Below are positions 1-5,555 of a stretch of DNA of 10,369 nucleotides, piece by piece. The notes beneath the pieces are model-generated. The model made no database searches. It was not told where the DNA came from and worked only from the letters and a program-made list of their open reading frames with translations. The stretch is from Candidatus Atribacteria bacterium 1244-E10-H5-B2 (GTDB taxonomy: Bacteria > Atribacterota > JS1 > SB-45 > 34-128), in assembly GCA_003575245.1 (NCBI GenBank), contig NMQN01000553.1, forward strand, positions 1-10,369. Reading direction: 5' to 3'. Every line of letters starts with the position of its first letter. Positions within the stretch are counted from its first letter, which is position 1. Made by a program: the position numbers and the translations under genes.

Positions 1-174
1 GGGACACGATGGCCTTCGATGTTAGATGTCATGTTCGGGGGTTTAGAGAAAAGTGAGGAAAAACCATCAGGAGGCGGTAAATTCCCCAGCTTAAGTAAAA
101 TGATTGTAAGGAAAAGGATAGGTTTAGGTTCTGCGTTTGAGCAAAGTGGCGAAGAATTTGAGGACGGGGAATAA
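1..174 (+). CDS. C-terminal fragment of an unknown protein (5' end outside the window)
   Basis: An open frame enters from the left edge and ends at TAA 172-174, giving the last 57 residues of a protein. The fragment begins with Trp-Pro-Ser-Met-Leu-Asp, has a Gly/Ser/Lys-rich middle, a basic stretch (IVRKRIG) and an acidic end (EEFEDGE). No motif identifies a family. The stop overlaps the ribosome binding site of the next gene (AGGAGG at 174-179), so the two are probably co-transcribed and translationally coupled. Position upstream of a replication module makes a DNA-metabolism role possible, but that is only inference from context. Confidence 0.6.
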   Translation, partial: GTRWPSMLDVMFGGLEKSEEKPSGGGKFPSLSKMIVRKRIGLGSAFEQSGEEFEDGE

Positions 175-185
175 GGAGGCCTATA

Positions 186-749
186 ATGAACATGAACTTA
201 GAAGAAAAATTGACAAAAGTAGAAATTAAGTTATCAGAAACAGAGCGAGAATATAAAATCCGACAAGACGAAATAAAAGAATTAGAGAAAAAGAAAGCTG
301 ATCTGGCAGTCAATCTGATGATTCAGAAAAATGAAAAAAATAAAAACGAAATGGATCAGGTTTCTAAAAGATTAACGAAAATTAGGGCGGATATAGAATT
401 TTTACCAAATATCATTGAAAGCCTTAAGCGAAAAATTGAGGAACTAAATATTACAATTTCTAAAGAAAAAGGAGTCGCAAGGGGATTGGAGCAGGCAAAA
501 AAGATTGAAAAAATAAAGGCAATGTCTCAAAAATTTTATAAAGATTTGCAAAATATTAAAAAACTAAATGATGAGCTGGGTGAAGAATGGCATAGACTTT
601 ATGAGGCGGGAGTAGACATCGGTGGTGGAGGAGTTTGCACCGGGTCTAAGGATGGTCTGAGAACTTTGCTCGAGGTCACAGCTGCAGAAATGAATGGGCA
701 GGGCCGAAAGCCAATCCTCTTTGGAAGTATCCCGAATTTTAAGATCTAA
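186..749 (+). CDS. Coiled-coil protein of unknown function
   Basis: This encodes 187 residues starting at ATG 186, 6 bases after an AGGAGG ribosome binding site at 174-179. Residues about 4-135 are almost entirely charged heptad-like sequence rich in Glu, Lys, Ile and Leu, which predicts a long coiled coil. The last 45 or so residues differ: a Gly-rich turn (DIGGGGVC near 144-151) and a compact hydrophobic tail ending in PNFKI. There is no signal peptide or membrane segment, so it should be cytoplasmic. I do not recognise the family. Phage coiled-coil proteins in this position can be recombination or nuclease accessory subunits, but nothing in the sequence shows that here. It lies between the fragment at the left edge and a zinc-finger gene, all in the same direction with short gaps. 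Confidence 0.8.
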   Translation: MNMNLEEKLTKVEIKLSETEREYKIRQDEIKELEKKKADLAVNLMIQKNEKNKNEMDQVSKRLTKIRADIEFLPNIIESLKRKIEELNITISKEKGVARGLEQAKKIEKIKAMSQKFYKDLQNIKKLNDELGEEWHRLYEAGVDIGGGGVCTGSKDGLRTLLEVTAAEMNGQGRKPILFGSIPNFKI

Positions 750-790
750 TTCACCCACGGTTTGCTAAAAGACTATTAGGAGGAAAAAAC

Positions 791-1438
791 ATGAAGGAAG
801 AATATATTTATCTACGAATAGGAGGAACTATGTTAAAACTTACTAGGATCTCTTATCAAGAATATTTGAAAAATCTTAGACTGGATTCAAAATATCTAAT
901 ATATTATGATGGTGATGGTTATTATCGATTGCCAAAAATGGGGACGGAAGAGGCTAGAGGAAATCAGCTTATACAGAATTGGAATAGGATCACTGAAATC
1001 AAGCAAGAACGATTTCCGGCACATTTTTCCTGGATAGCAATATACGCTTTTAATATGATTTTGGATTTTAAGAAAGGGGTCCCCATTCAAATTAGCCAGT
1101 GGGCCCGAGCTGTTCAGCGATGGCTTGCTACCAAAAATATCACCGAATTTGAGAGGCATGCTATCTCTAAGGTTAACATAATGCTATCGCCTAGAATAAC
1201 CGGGCATAAAATAGATAATATATTAGCCGGAAATGTGGGGGACTTTGCCTGGCTTTGGATTGAAGAACTTTCGAAGGGCAGAATAGATTTATACGAATGC
1301 GGAGCACCGGATTGTTTTAGAATTTATATTAAAGCCGGTGGGAGCCAAAAATACTGCAGTAGAAGATGTAAAAACAGGACTGCCGAACGAAGATACAGAA
1401 AAGAAGAAAAAGAAAGATTAACAGTAAATAAAATTTGA
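791..1438 (+). CDS. CGNR-type zinc-finger protein (putative DNA-binding regulator)
   Basis: From ATG 791 the product is 215 residues. The C-terminus carries C170-x4-C175-x13-C189-x3-C193, followed by a basic Arg/Lys-rich tail (about 194-209). This matches the CGNR zinc finger, whose hallmark here reads CSRRCKNR. In known families this finger sits after an ABATE-like domain in putative transcriptional regulators; the remaining 165 residues fit that layout in length but I cannot confirm the domain by eye. Two starts are credible: ATG 791 after TAGGAGG (777-783), and in-frame ATG 830 after its own AGGAGG (820-825), which would remove 13 residues. Its stop overlaps the -35 box of a rightward promoter at 1435-1463. 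A DNA-binding role is inferred from the finger. Confidence 0.8.
   Translation: MKEEYIYLRIGGTMLKLTRISYQEYLKNLRLDSKYLIYYDGDGYYRLPKMGTEEARGNQLIQNWNRITEIKQERFPAHFSWIAIYAFNMILDFKKGVPIQISQWARAVQRWLATKNITEFERHAISKVNIMLSPRITGHKIDNILAGNVGDFAWLWIEELSKGRIDLYECGAPDCFRIYIKAGGSQKYCSRRCKNRTAERRYRKEEKERLTVNKI
820..832 (+). promoter_or_regulatory. Internal ribosome binding site and second in-frame start of the zinc-finger gene
   Basis: AGGAGG at 820-825 lies 4 bases before ATG 830, which is codon 14 of the frame beginning at 791. It is as good as the first site, so either this is the true start or both products are made. Confidence 0.45.
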
Positions 1439-1463
1439 CTGGTTAAGATATTAGGTATATAAT
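1435..1463 (+). promoter_or_regulatory. Rightward sigma-70-type promoter for the replication-module leader
   Basis: TTGACT at 1435-1440 and TATAAT at 1458-1463 are separated by exactly 17 bases. The -35 box overlaps the stop codon of the zinc-finger gene. Transcription would start near 1470 and run toward the small reading frames at 1722 and 1819 and the primase operon, first crossing the hairpin at 1494-1522. Confidence 0.7.
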
Positions 1464-1488
1464 TAATTTAGGGCAGGATTTGTAGAAC

Positions 1489-1577
1489 TAAAAAGGCCTC
1501 CGAACGATTAGACAGGAGGCCTCTTTAGAAAAAAAATCGAATACGCTATGCAATTTTAAGCCTACTTATAGCAGGCC
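1489..1577 (-). ncRNA. Predicted minus-strand small RNA 1 (about 89 nt)
   Basis: Leftward transcription from the promoter at 1585-1614 should start near 1577. Read on the minus strand, the RNA opens with GGCCTGC, then a 5-base loop (TATAA) and GTAGGC, a 5' hairpin that includes a G-U wobble valid only on this strand. A linker of about 35 nt with a run of eight U follows. It ends with the stem AGGCCTCC/GGAGGCCT (1515-1522 with 1494-1501) and a U-run (complement of 1490-1494), a standard intrinsic terminator. No reading frame of note is present. The RNA is antisense to the leader that would come from the rightward promoter at 1435-1463. Every element is seen in sequence; that the RNA is made is inferred. 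Confidence 0.65.
1494..1522 (-). terminator. Terminator hairpin, strongest leftward, possibly bidirectional
   Basis: AGGCCTCC at 1494-1501 pairs with GGAGGCCT at 1515-1522 around a 13-base loop. On the minus strand it is followed by five U, as expected of an intrinsic terminator. On the plus strand the tail is CTTTAG, weaker, so it may act as an attenuator for rightward transcription or end the zinc-finger operon. Confidence 0.7.
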
Positions 1578-1584
1578 GCAATTT

Positions 1585-1614
1585 ATTATACATTTTTTTA
1601 TGGTCTTTTGTCAA
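1585..1614 (-). promoter_or_regulatory. Leftward consensus promoter of small RNA 1
   Basis: On the minus strand TTGACA (1614-1609) and TATAAT (1590-1585) are both perfect sigma-70 consensus boxes with an 18-base spacer. The start would fall near 1577-1578. Confidence 0.75.
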
Positions 1615-1654
1615 AAGTATATTGCCTGAGAACTAGTTCACCTCACTTAAGAAG

Positions 1655-1686
1655 CAGAAAAGGAGCCTGAATTGGCTCCCCTTCTG
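1655..1686 (-). terminator. Terminator of small RNA 2
   Basis: CAGAA(aa)GGAGCC at 1655-1667 pairs with GGCTCC(cc)TTCTG at 1674-1686 around a 6-base loop, with one 2x2 mismatch. Only the minus-strand reading gives a U-run after the GC stem (four U from 1661-1658), so it terminates leftward transcription. Confidence 0.6.
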
Positions 1687-1740
1687 TGATATCGAAATCT
1701 GAAATGGAGGGTAAGGGGTGAATGAATCCCCTTAGCCCGT
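1656..1740 (-). ncRNA. Predicted minus-strand small RNA 2 (about 85 nt)
   Basis: The leftward promoter at 1747-1775 predicts a start at about 1740. The minus-strand RNA then begins with a strong 5' hairpin: GGG and TAAGGGG (1738-1736, 1734-1728) pair with CCCCTTA and CCC (1718-1709), with one bulged base and a 9-base loop. A single-stranded linker of about 22 nt follows, then the stem GGAGCC/GGCTCC (1679-1674 with 1667-1662) with loop AATTCA and a downstream TTTTCTG, an intrinsic terminator. The layout (promoter, 5' hairpin at the first bases, linker, terminator) is the same as small RNA 1. It is antisense to the GGAGGG and ATG of the small frame at 1722. Expression is inferred. Confidence 0.65.
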
Positions 1741-1805
1741 ATGAAAATTATAGCACTAATGGCTTGCTTAGTCAAAATATTTATATGTTGGCCGAAGCTA
1801 TTTGA
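1722..1805 (+). CDS. Possible 27-residue leader peptide
   Basis: ATG 1722 opens a 27-codon frame ending at TGA 1803-1805. GGAGGG (1706-1711) precedes it by 10 bases, a long but usable spacing. The start codon lies in the 9-base loop of a hairpin formed by 1709-1718 and 1728-1738, which would partly hide the ribosome binding site. The product has no recognisable motif. It ends 13 bases before the next start at 1819. It may equally be chance, because the same bases encode the 5' hairpin of small RNA 2 and its promoter on the other strand. A leader-peptide role is speculation. Confidence 0.3.
   Translation: MNPLSPYENYSTNGLLSQNIYMLAEAI
1747..1775 (-). promoter_or_regulatory. Leftward promoter of small RNA 2
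   Basis: On the minus strand TTGACT (1775-1770) and TATAAT (1752-1747) are separated by exactly 17 bases. The predicted start, about 1740, sits 2 bases before the 5' hairpin of the RNA. Confidence 0.7.
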
Positions 1806-1818
1806 AGAAGGTGAGGGG

Positions 1819-1941
1819 ATGACCAAAAGGCAAGCTAAAATTATTCTAATAGAATTTATCGGATATTTTTGTAATTTTAGTCAAAAGGAACTAAAGGGCT
1901 GGGATAAGGTCTTTGCTAGACTTAAACTAAAACATTGTTAA
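1819..1941 (+). CDS. Small basic protein of unknown function (first gene of the replication operon)
   Basis: ATG 1819 follows GAAGGTGAGG, a reasonable ribosome binding site, and gives 40 residues ending at TAA 1939-1941. An in-frame ATG at 1741 would add 26 residues but has no binding site and lies over regulatory RNA elements, so I prefer 1819. The product starts MTKRQAK, has a hydrophobic centre (IILIEFIGYF) too short and too interrupted for a sure membrane helix, and ends in basic residues. No family is recognised. It sits 17 bases before the DUF5659-like gene and probably belongs to the same transcript. Confidence 0.5.
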   Translation: MTKRQAKIILIEFIGYFCNFSQKELKGWDKVFARLKLKHC

Positions 1942-1958
1942 AGAATGGAGGAAATACT

Positions 1959-2225
1959 ATGGAAGAAGATTATGAAACTAGCGATCTCTGGCAGACCGCT
2001 TTTATGATTTGCAAGGGTGCCAGGTTAAGAAAAATGACTATGGACAAAATTAAACCTGGTAGGATTATTTTCTGGTTGGTAGGCGAGAGCTTAGCGAGAT
2101 TGGCTGAGGACTTTTACCAGGCCGGAGAAGTGGGAGCATTAATTTATCGGGATTGTGCTCTGAATTTGAAGCATGAGATTTATCGATTTCAAAGGAAAAG
2201 TGAGGATGAAGGAGGAGGGAGATGA
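1959..2225 (+). CDS. DUF5659-like small protein
   Basis: The likely start is ATG 1959, preceded by TGGAGGA (1946-1952). An upstream in-frame ATG at 1935 lacks a binding site and overlaps the previous gene. The 88-residue product begins with a YETSDLWQTAF segment, continues with KGARL and a central FWLVGES segment, and ends with a Leu-Lys-His-Glu-Ile-Tyr helix. This pattern matches the DUF5659 family as I know it: small proteins of mobile elements with an opening Tyr-x-Thr-Ser-Asp, a lysine-glycine turn, and a closing Leu-Lys-x-x-Ile-Tyr. Members often precede replication primases, as here; no molecular function is established. Its TGA stop overlaps the ATG of the primase gene (ATGA, 2222-2225), implying translational coupling. 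Confidence 0.75.
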   Translation: MEEDYETSDLWQTAFMICKGARLRKMTMDKIKPGRIIFWLVGESLARLAEDFYQAGEVGALIYRDCALNLKHEIYRFQRKSEDEGGGR

Positions 2226-4510
2226 GACAAGAAAGCCAAGAAGAACTAACTAAATTTTTTAAGGCGATATTCGAAGGAACTACCGGGTGCATAGATATTA
2301 GAACATTTATTCATACGAGAAAAAAGGATAAAATTGAGACTAAACAGAGAGACCACTTTTTTATAAATATCAAGGAATTAAAAGATTTAGTTAGAATTAT
2401 TGGTAATGAAAATTTTACTAAAGATAGGAATGTCCATTTTGGGGTGGCGCCCAGAGCAATAGCCAGGGGAGGAGTAAAACAAACAGGAAGTGAAAATGAT
2501 GTAAAAATCTTAAATTGCATTTTTGGTGATATTGATTGCAAGCGGGAAAGTGATCCTAATTTACCAACCAAAAAAGAGAGCATAAAGAGAATAGAAAAAT
2601 TCGAATTGCCCCCGAGTATTATAGTGGATTCAGGCTTGGGCTATCAGTGTTATTGGCTTTTAAAAAGCCTTATACCAATTAAGAATAAAAAGATACTTTT
2701 GCAGACAAAGGGGGTTCTGAAAGGTCTGGCTATCGCAATAGGTGGTGATGTTGCCGGGCAAGATATTAGCCATCTTTTAAGAGTGCCGGGGACACTTAAC
2801 TTAAAGCCAGAATGCCCAAAAGAAGGACTGGAAGTTAAGATAATAAAATTCGAACCAAACTTAAAGTATGGGGAAGAATTTAAAAAATACATGGTAAAGA
2901 TCGAGGATGTACAAGGCGTGGACATCGATATTAAGGATGTACCAATACCTCCGAGATTTGAAGAATTACTAAAGAAAAATAAGAAGCTGCAAAATACATA
3001 TTTAACCAGGAGCAGGCCGGACCTAAGCGATCCGAGTGGTAGTGGCTATGATATGGCCCTGGCAAATCTTTTAATAAAAAATAAATTCACTGATTCGGAG
3101 ATCGCGGCAATTATAAAGACTTCTAAAACTGGCACAAAAAAGAAGATAACTCCATCATATTTGAAAATAACGATTAAAAAGGCAAGAGCTTTTGAAAAGA
3201 AAAAGAAGCAAAAAGAACCTGGACTAAAAACATTTCCACCTGGATTGATCCACTTAGTAAATGATGATGGAGTTAAAAAATATCTATTCAAAAGTGAAGC
3301 TGGTAATTTAGTAATAACGGAGACTTGGACCGATGGAGCGGGGATAGTTTATAAGCCCAGACAAGACTTGCCGATCAGTTACGCTTCTATGGAAGTCCTC
3401 AAAATAAATAAAGAGATAGACTGGGCTTCCTCTCTGAGAGGTATAGAAAAATATATTAAAGATCATTTAGAACTACCAGATGAGATATACTATTTAATTT
3501 TTGCTCTATGGATAATGCATACTTATCTAATGGAAAAAACTGACCTTACTCCCTACTTATACTTCGTTGGTCTTAGAGGAACTGGGAAAAGCAGAGCAGG
3601 AAAAATTGCTCAAAAGTTAGCTTACAAATGCTTCCCATCAGTCCTCCCTTCTCCTGCAGTTTTGTTTAGGGCTTCAGATTATTTTGAGAATGCTTTGATA
3701 ATTGATGAAGCAAAATTTTGGGGGAGCGATATGGATAAGGATTTGGCCAGGATAGTAATGAGTAGATATGAGAGAGGGATGACTGTTCCCAGAGTAAATC
3801 AGGATAAAAAGGGAGAAAATCAGGTTGAACTTCATAATGTATTTGGCGCCTTAGTAATCTGTACTGAGTCTAATATCCCTGAACCAATTGAAGATAGGTG
3901 TATTAAAATTCAGATGCAAAGGAACATTTCCCCATCAGTAGAGGATGATTGGAATTTGACTGAAGAACAGAGGTCGATAGATCTGCTAACTCTATTTAGA
4001 GCAAGATTTTACAATGAAGAATTTCCTAAACATAAAAGGATAGCCCGAAGGAGATTGGGACAGATATTAAATCCTTTATACAAAATCTTATTATTAGCTG
4101 ATAAAAATAGGGCAAAAGAGTTTGATGGATTTATTAAGAAAGAAGAGACTGGCAGAGCAGGAGATGAAGCGACTTCAGATAATGCCACTATAATTAGCAT
4201 CTTAATAGACTTTTACAATGAGGGGGAAGATATAGTTGCTACTCAGGATATTGCAAAAACGTATAACCAGGATATTGAAAATCTTAATTTCCAGATTCCC
4301 CCAAAGTCGATGGGTTGGAGGATGAAACCTTTTAACTTTAAGAAAAAAGTAATAATTAAATGGAAACAAAATAATAAACCTGGTTGGATAATAGACAGGG
4401 AAACTTTAATCGGATTAGCAGAAAGATTTAGTATTGAGACTGAAATTATCCCACAAGAAGAACATCTTGAAAAAGTCAAAGAGGAGACCCAATTGAGTAT
4501 ACCAGATTAA
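2222..4510 (+). CDS. Primase-helicase (AEP-like primase fused to a P-loop ATPase)
   Basis: This 762-residue protein starts at ATG 2222 after GGAGGAGGG (2211-2219). The N-terminal part resembles RepB-like/archaeo-eukaryotic primases: a catalytic D-x-D (GDIDC, D103 and D105), a SG-x-G-x-x-x-YW motif near 137-145, and SHLLRVPGTLNLK near 183-195. Residues about 273-325 (SGYDMALANLL onward) look like a primase C-terminal helical domain. A P-loop ATPase follows, with Walker A GLRGTGKS at 450-457, Walker B ALIIDEA ending near 497 (D495, E496), and a likely sensor segment near 544-552. The C-terminus may hold a winged-helix DNA-binding region. It would make primers and unwind DNA at the element's origin. 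The origin-like repeats start three bases after its stop, which supports a cis-acting initiator role. Confidence 0.88.
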   Translation: MRQESQEELTKFFKAIFEGTTGCIDIRTFIHTRKKDKIETKQRDHFFINIKELKDLVRIIGNENFTKDRNVHFGVAPRAIARGGVKQTGSENDVKILNCIFGDIDCKRESDPNLPTKKESIKRIEKFELPPSIIVDSGLGYQCYWLLKSLIPIKNKKILLQTKGVLKGLAIAIGGDVAGQDISHLLRVPGTLNLKPECPKEGLEVKIIKFEPNLKYGEEFKKYMVKIEDVQGVDIDIKDVPIPPRFEELLKKNKKLQNTYLTRSRPDLSDPSGSGYDMALANLLIKNKFTDSEIAAIIKTSKTGTKKKITPSYLKITIKKARAFEKKKKQKEPGLKTFPPGLIHLVNDDGVKKYLFKSEAGNLVITETWTDGAGIVYKPRQDLPISYASMEVLKINKEIDWASSLRGIEKYIKDHLELPDEIYYLIFALWIMHTYLMEKTDLTPYLYFVGLRGTGKSRAGKIAQKLAYKCFPSVLPSPAVLFRASDYFENALIIDEAKFWGSDMDKDLARIVMSRYERGMTVPRVNQDKKGENQVELHNVFGALVICTESNIPEPIEDRCIKIQMQRNISPSVEDDWNLTEEQRSIDLLTLFRARFYNEEFPKHKRIARRRLGQILNPLYKILLLADKNRAKEFDGFIKKEETGRAGDEATSDNATIISILIDFYNEGEDIVATQDIAKTYNQDIENLNFQIPPKSMGWRMKPFNFKKKVIIKWKQNNKPGWIIDRETLIGLAERFSIETEIIPQEEHLEKVKEETQLSIPD

Positions 4511-4512
4511 AA

Positions 4513-4542
4513 CCTATTATGTTTATTATGTTTCTTATGTTT
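4513..4542 (+). repeat. Left arm: three 9-bp iteron-like units
   Basis: Units at 4516-4524, 4525-4533 and 4534-4542 differ only at the first base of the third. The whole 30 bp is the exact reverse complement of 4726-4755. Confidence 0.9.
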
Positions 4543-4725
4543 TTAAATGAATGGGGGGTTAGGTTTATTAAGTTTTTACAAACCTATATCAAAATTGTAA
4601 TTTATATATAATATATATCTATATATATAGGGGTTTGTAGAAACAAAAGGGTTTGATGGGTTTTCTCCAAAAAAACACAGATTTACTAATATACACCCAT
4701 ATATGTTTACCCTTATACCAGAAAT

Positions 4726-4755
4726 AAACATAAGAAACATAATAAACATAATAGG
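4726..4755 (-). repeat. Right arm: inverted copy of the three 9-bp units
   Basis: AAACATAAG followed by AAACATAAT twice (4726-4752) is the exact inverse of the left arm, 183 bases away. Confidence 0.9.
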
Positions 4756-4812
4756 AGGGTTTGAAGAAAGAGAGCAATGAGAAAAAATTAATAAAAAAAA
4801 GGAGATAAGAAA

Positions 4813-5121
4813 ATGGGAGAACTTGAAAGAAGAGAAGAAATTCAAAAAGAGAGACTTGAAAAAATTAAAGGACTAGAGAAATCAAATATTGAAGAGCTTA
4901 AAGAAAGATTAGAAAAATTAAGAGAGGATTACAGGTTATGTACTATCAAATTAAGAGAAGATATAAAAGTATTAGAGCGGGCAATTAAAGTAAAAAAAGT
5001 AATTGGTATATATGAAAAAAAAGGATTCGAAGGTGTATATGCGTATGCCCTTACTGAAAAGTCGTGCCATCGTGATCCAGAAGAAGGAGGGAGATATACG
5101 GAAGATGATCTTCCTTTCTAA
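4813..5121 (+). CDS. Coiled-coil protein with an SSB-like C-terminal tip
   Basis: ATG 4813 follows AAAGGAG (4797-4803) and encodes 102 residues. Residues about 3-63 are heptad-rich Glu/Lys/Leu sequence that predicts a coiled coil. A short globular part follows (KKVIGIYEKKGFEGVY). The protein ends TEDDLPF, which matches the acidic tip of bacterial single-stranded-DNA-binding proteins (consensus DDDIPF) that recruits primase, helicase and repair partners. There is no visible OB fold, so it is not an ordinary SSB. It is the first gene after the origin-like block, so an adaptor that brings host replication proteins to the element is a reasonable hypothesis. It could also be an unrelated acidic tail. 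Confidence 0.8.
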   Translation: MGELERREEIQKERLEKIKGLEKSNIEELKERLEKLREDYRLCTIKLREDIKVLERAIKVKKVIGIYEKKGFEGVYAYALTEKSCHRDPEEGGRYTEDDLPF

Positions 5122-5183
5122 TGGTCTAAGCGAATTTTGAATAATAAAAACTAAATTTTAAAAAAAATGAAGGAGGAAAAAGA

Positions 5184-5357
5184 ATGCCAAAATATCAATG
5201 TGAAAAATGTGGGGCCTTATTTGCTGGCTGGGCAGTAAAAGGAATTTGCAGGGTTTGCGGTGGCGAACTAAAATTGATACCCCGGGCAAAATACTATGAA
5301 GAAAGCAAAAAGCAGGATAAAGCGTCAAAATACGAAGACGAAATAAGCAAAATTTAG
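5184..5357 (+). CDS. Small zinc-ribbon protein
   Basis: ATG 5184 lies 7 bases after GAAGGAGG (5169-5176) and gives 57 residues ending at TAG 5355-5357. Two CxxC knuckles, C6-x2-C9 and C22-x2-C25, form a rubredoxin-like zinc ribbon over the first 30 residues. The rest is a charged helical tail with many Lys and Glu. Such stand-alone ribbons bind one zinc ion and usually mediate protein or nucleic acid contacts; the partner is unknown. It follows the coiled-coil gene by 62 bases in the same direction and is probably co-transcribed with it. Confidence 0.8.
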   Translation: MPKYQCEKCGALFAGWAVKGICRVCGGELKLIPRAKYYEESKKQDKASKYEDEISKI

Positions 5358-5446
5358 GAGAAAAAGCTTTCAATTTTTGTAGAGGTCTTGTAGAGCTATT
5401 TATAAACAGGGGTCATTTTAGGGCTTTGCGATGTAAAGCGTCAAAA
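5318..5446 (+). repeat. 13-bp direct repeat pair downstream of the zinc-ribbon gene
   Basis: TAAAGCGTCAAAA occurs at 5318-5330, inside the zinc-ribbon gene, and again at 5434-5446. Similarity decays over about 12 further bases. TTATAAACA at 5400-5408 and its inverse TGTTTATAA at 5476-5484 bracket the second copy. No gene is seen in 5358-5522. These could be accessory binding sites for the recombinase encoded just downstream, or remnants of a small duplication. Confidence 0.4.
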
Positions 5447-5522
5447 CACAAAGAAGGCAATCTTAAAAAGTCTTTTGTTTATAAGGCTTTCAAAAATTTA
5501 GAATTAAAATAATATGGACTTC

Positions 5523-5549
5523 TGGCGTAGAATGGCGTATTCTACGCCA
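5523..5549. promoter_or_regulatory. Palindromic site: candidate recombinase crossover site or operator
   Basis: TGGCGTAGAA (5523-5532) and TTCTACGCCA (5540-5549) are perfect 10-bp inverted arms around a 7-bp spacer. The spacer itself is another TGGCGTA, so the heptamer occurs twice direct and once inverted. The site ends 6 bases before the -35 box of the recombinase promoter. Arms of 9-13 bp around a 6-8 bp spacer are the geometry of tyrosine recombinase core sites; repressor operators can look the same. Confidence 0.6.
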
Positions 5550-5555
5550 AAACAT

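Larger units (their letters stand above)
4513..4755. other. Candidate replication origin: inverted iteron clusters around an AT-rich core
   Basis: This 302-base gap between genes (4511-4812) has no plausible coding frame. Its ends are perfect 30-bp inverted arms, 4513-4542 and 4726-4755. Each arm contains three tandem 9-bp units: ATTATGTTT twice and CTTATGTTT on the left (4516-4542), and the complement on the right. Inside lies a second, imperfect inverted pair (4577-4588 with 4626-4639) and a core of nearly pure A/T at about 4589-4629. Iterons, an AT-rich unwinding stretch and an adjacent initiator/primase gene are standard hallmarks of plasmid and phage origins. Origin function is inferred; a transcription regulator binding the arms is an alternative. 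Confidence 0.65.

Noticed and set aside
1741..1818. Upstream extension of the small protein at 1819 from ATG 1741
   Set aside because: There is no ribosome binding site at 1741, the added residues look non-coding, and the stretch carries the minus-strand promoter of small RNA 2.
4601..4629. TATAAT at 4607-4612 as a promoter for the gene at 4813
   Set aside because: There is no -35 match at proper distance; the box is explained by the long alternating A/T core.
4513..4755. CRISPR array
   Set aside because: The 9-bp units are tandem without spacers and occur as two inverted clusters; there are no long repeats with unique spacers and no cas genes.
4777..4791. Four-codon frame before the coiled-coil gene
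   Set aside because: Too short and too far from the GGAGGG at 4754-4759 to support a peptide.
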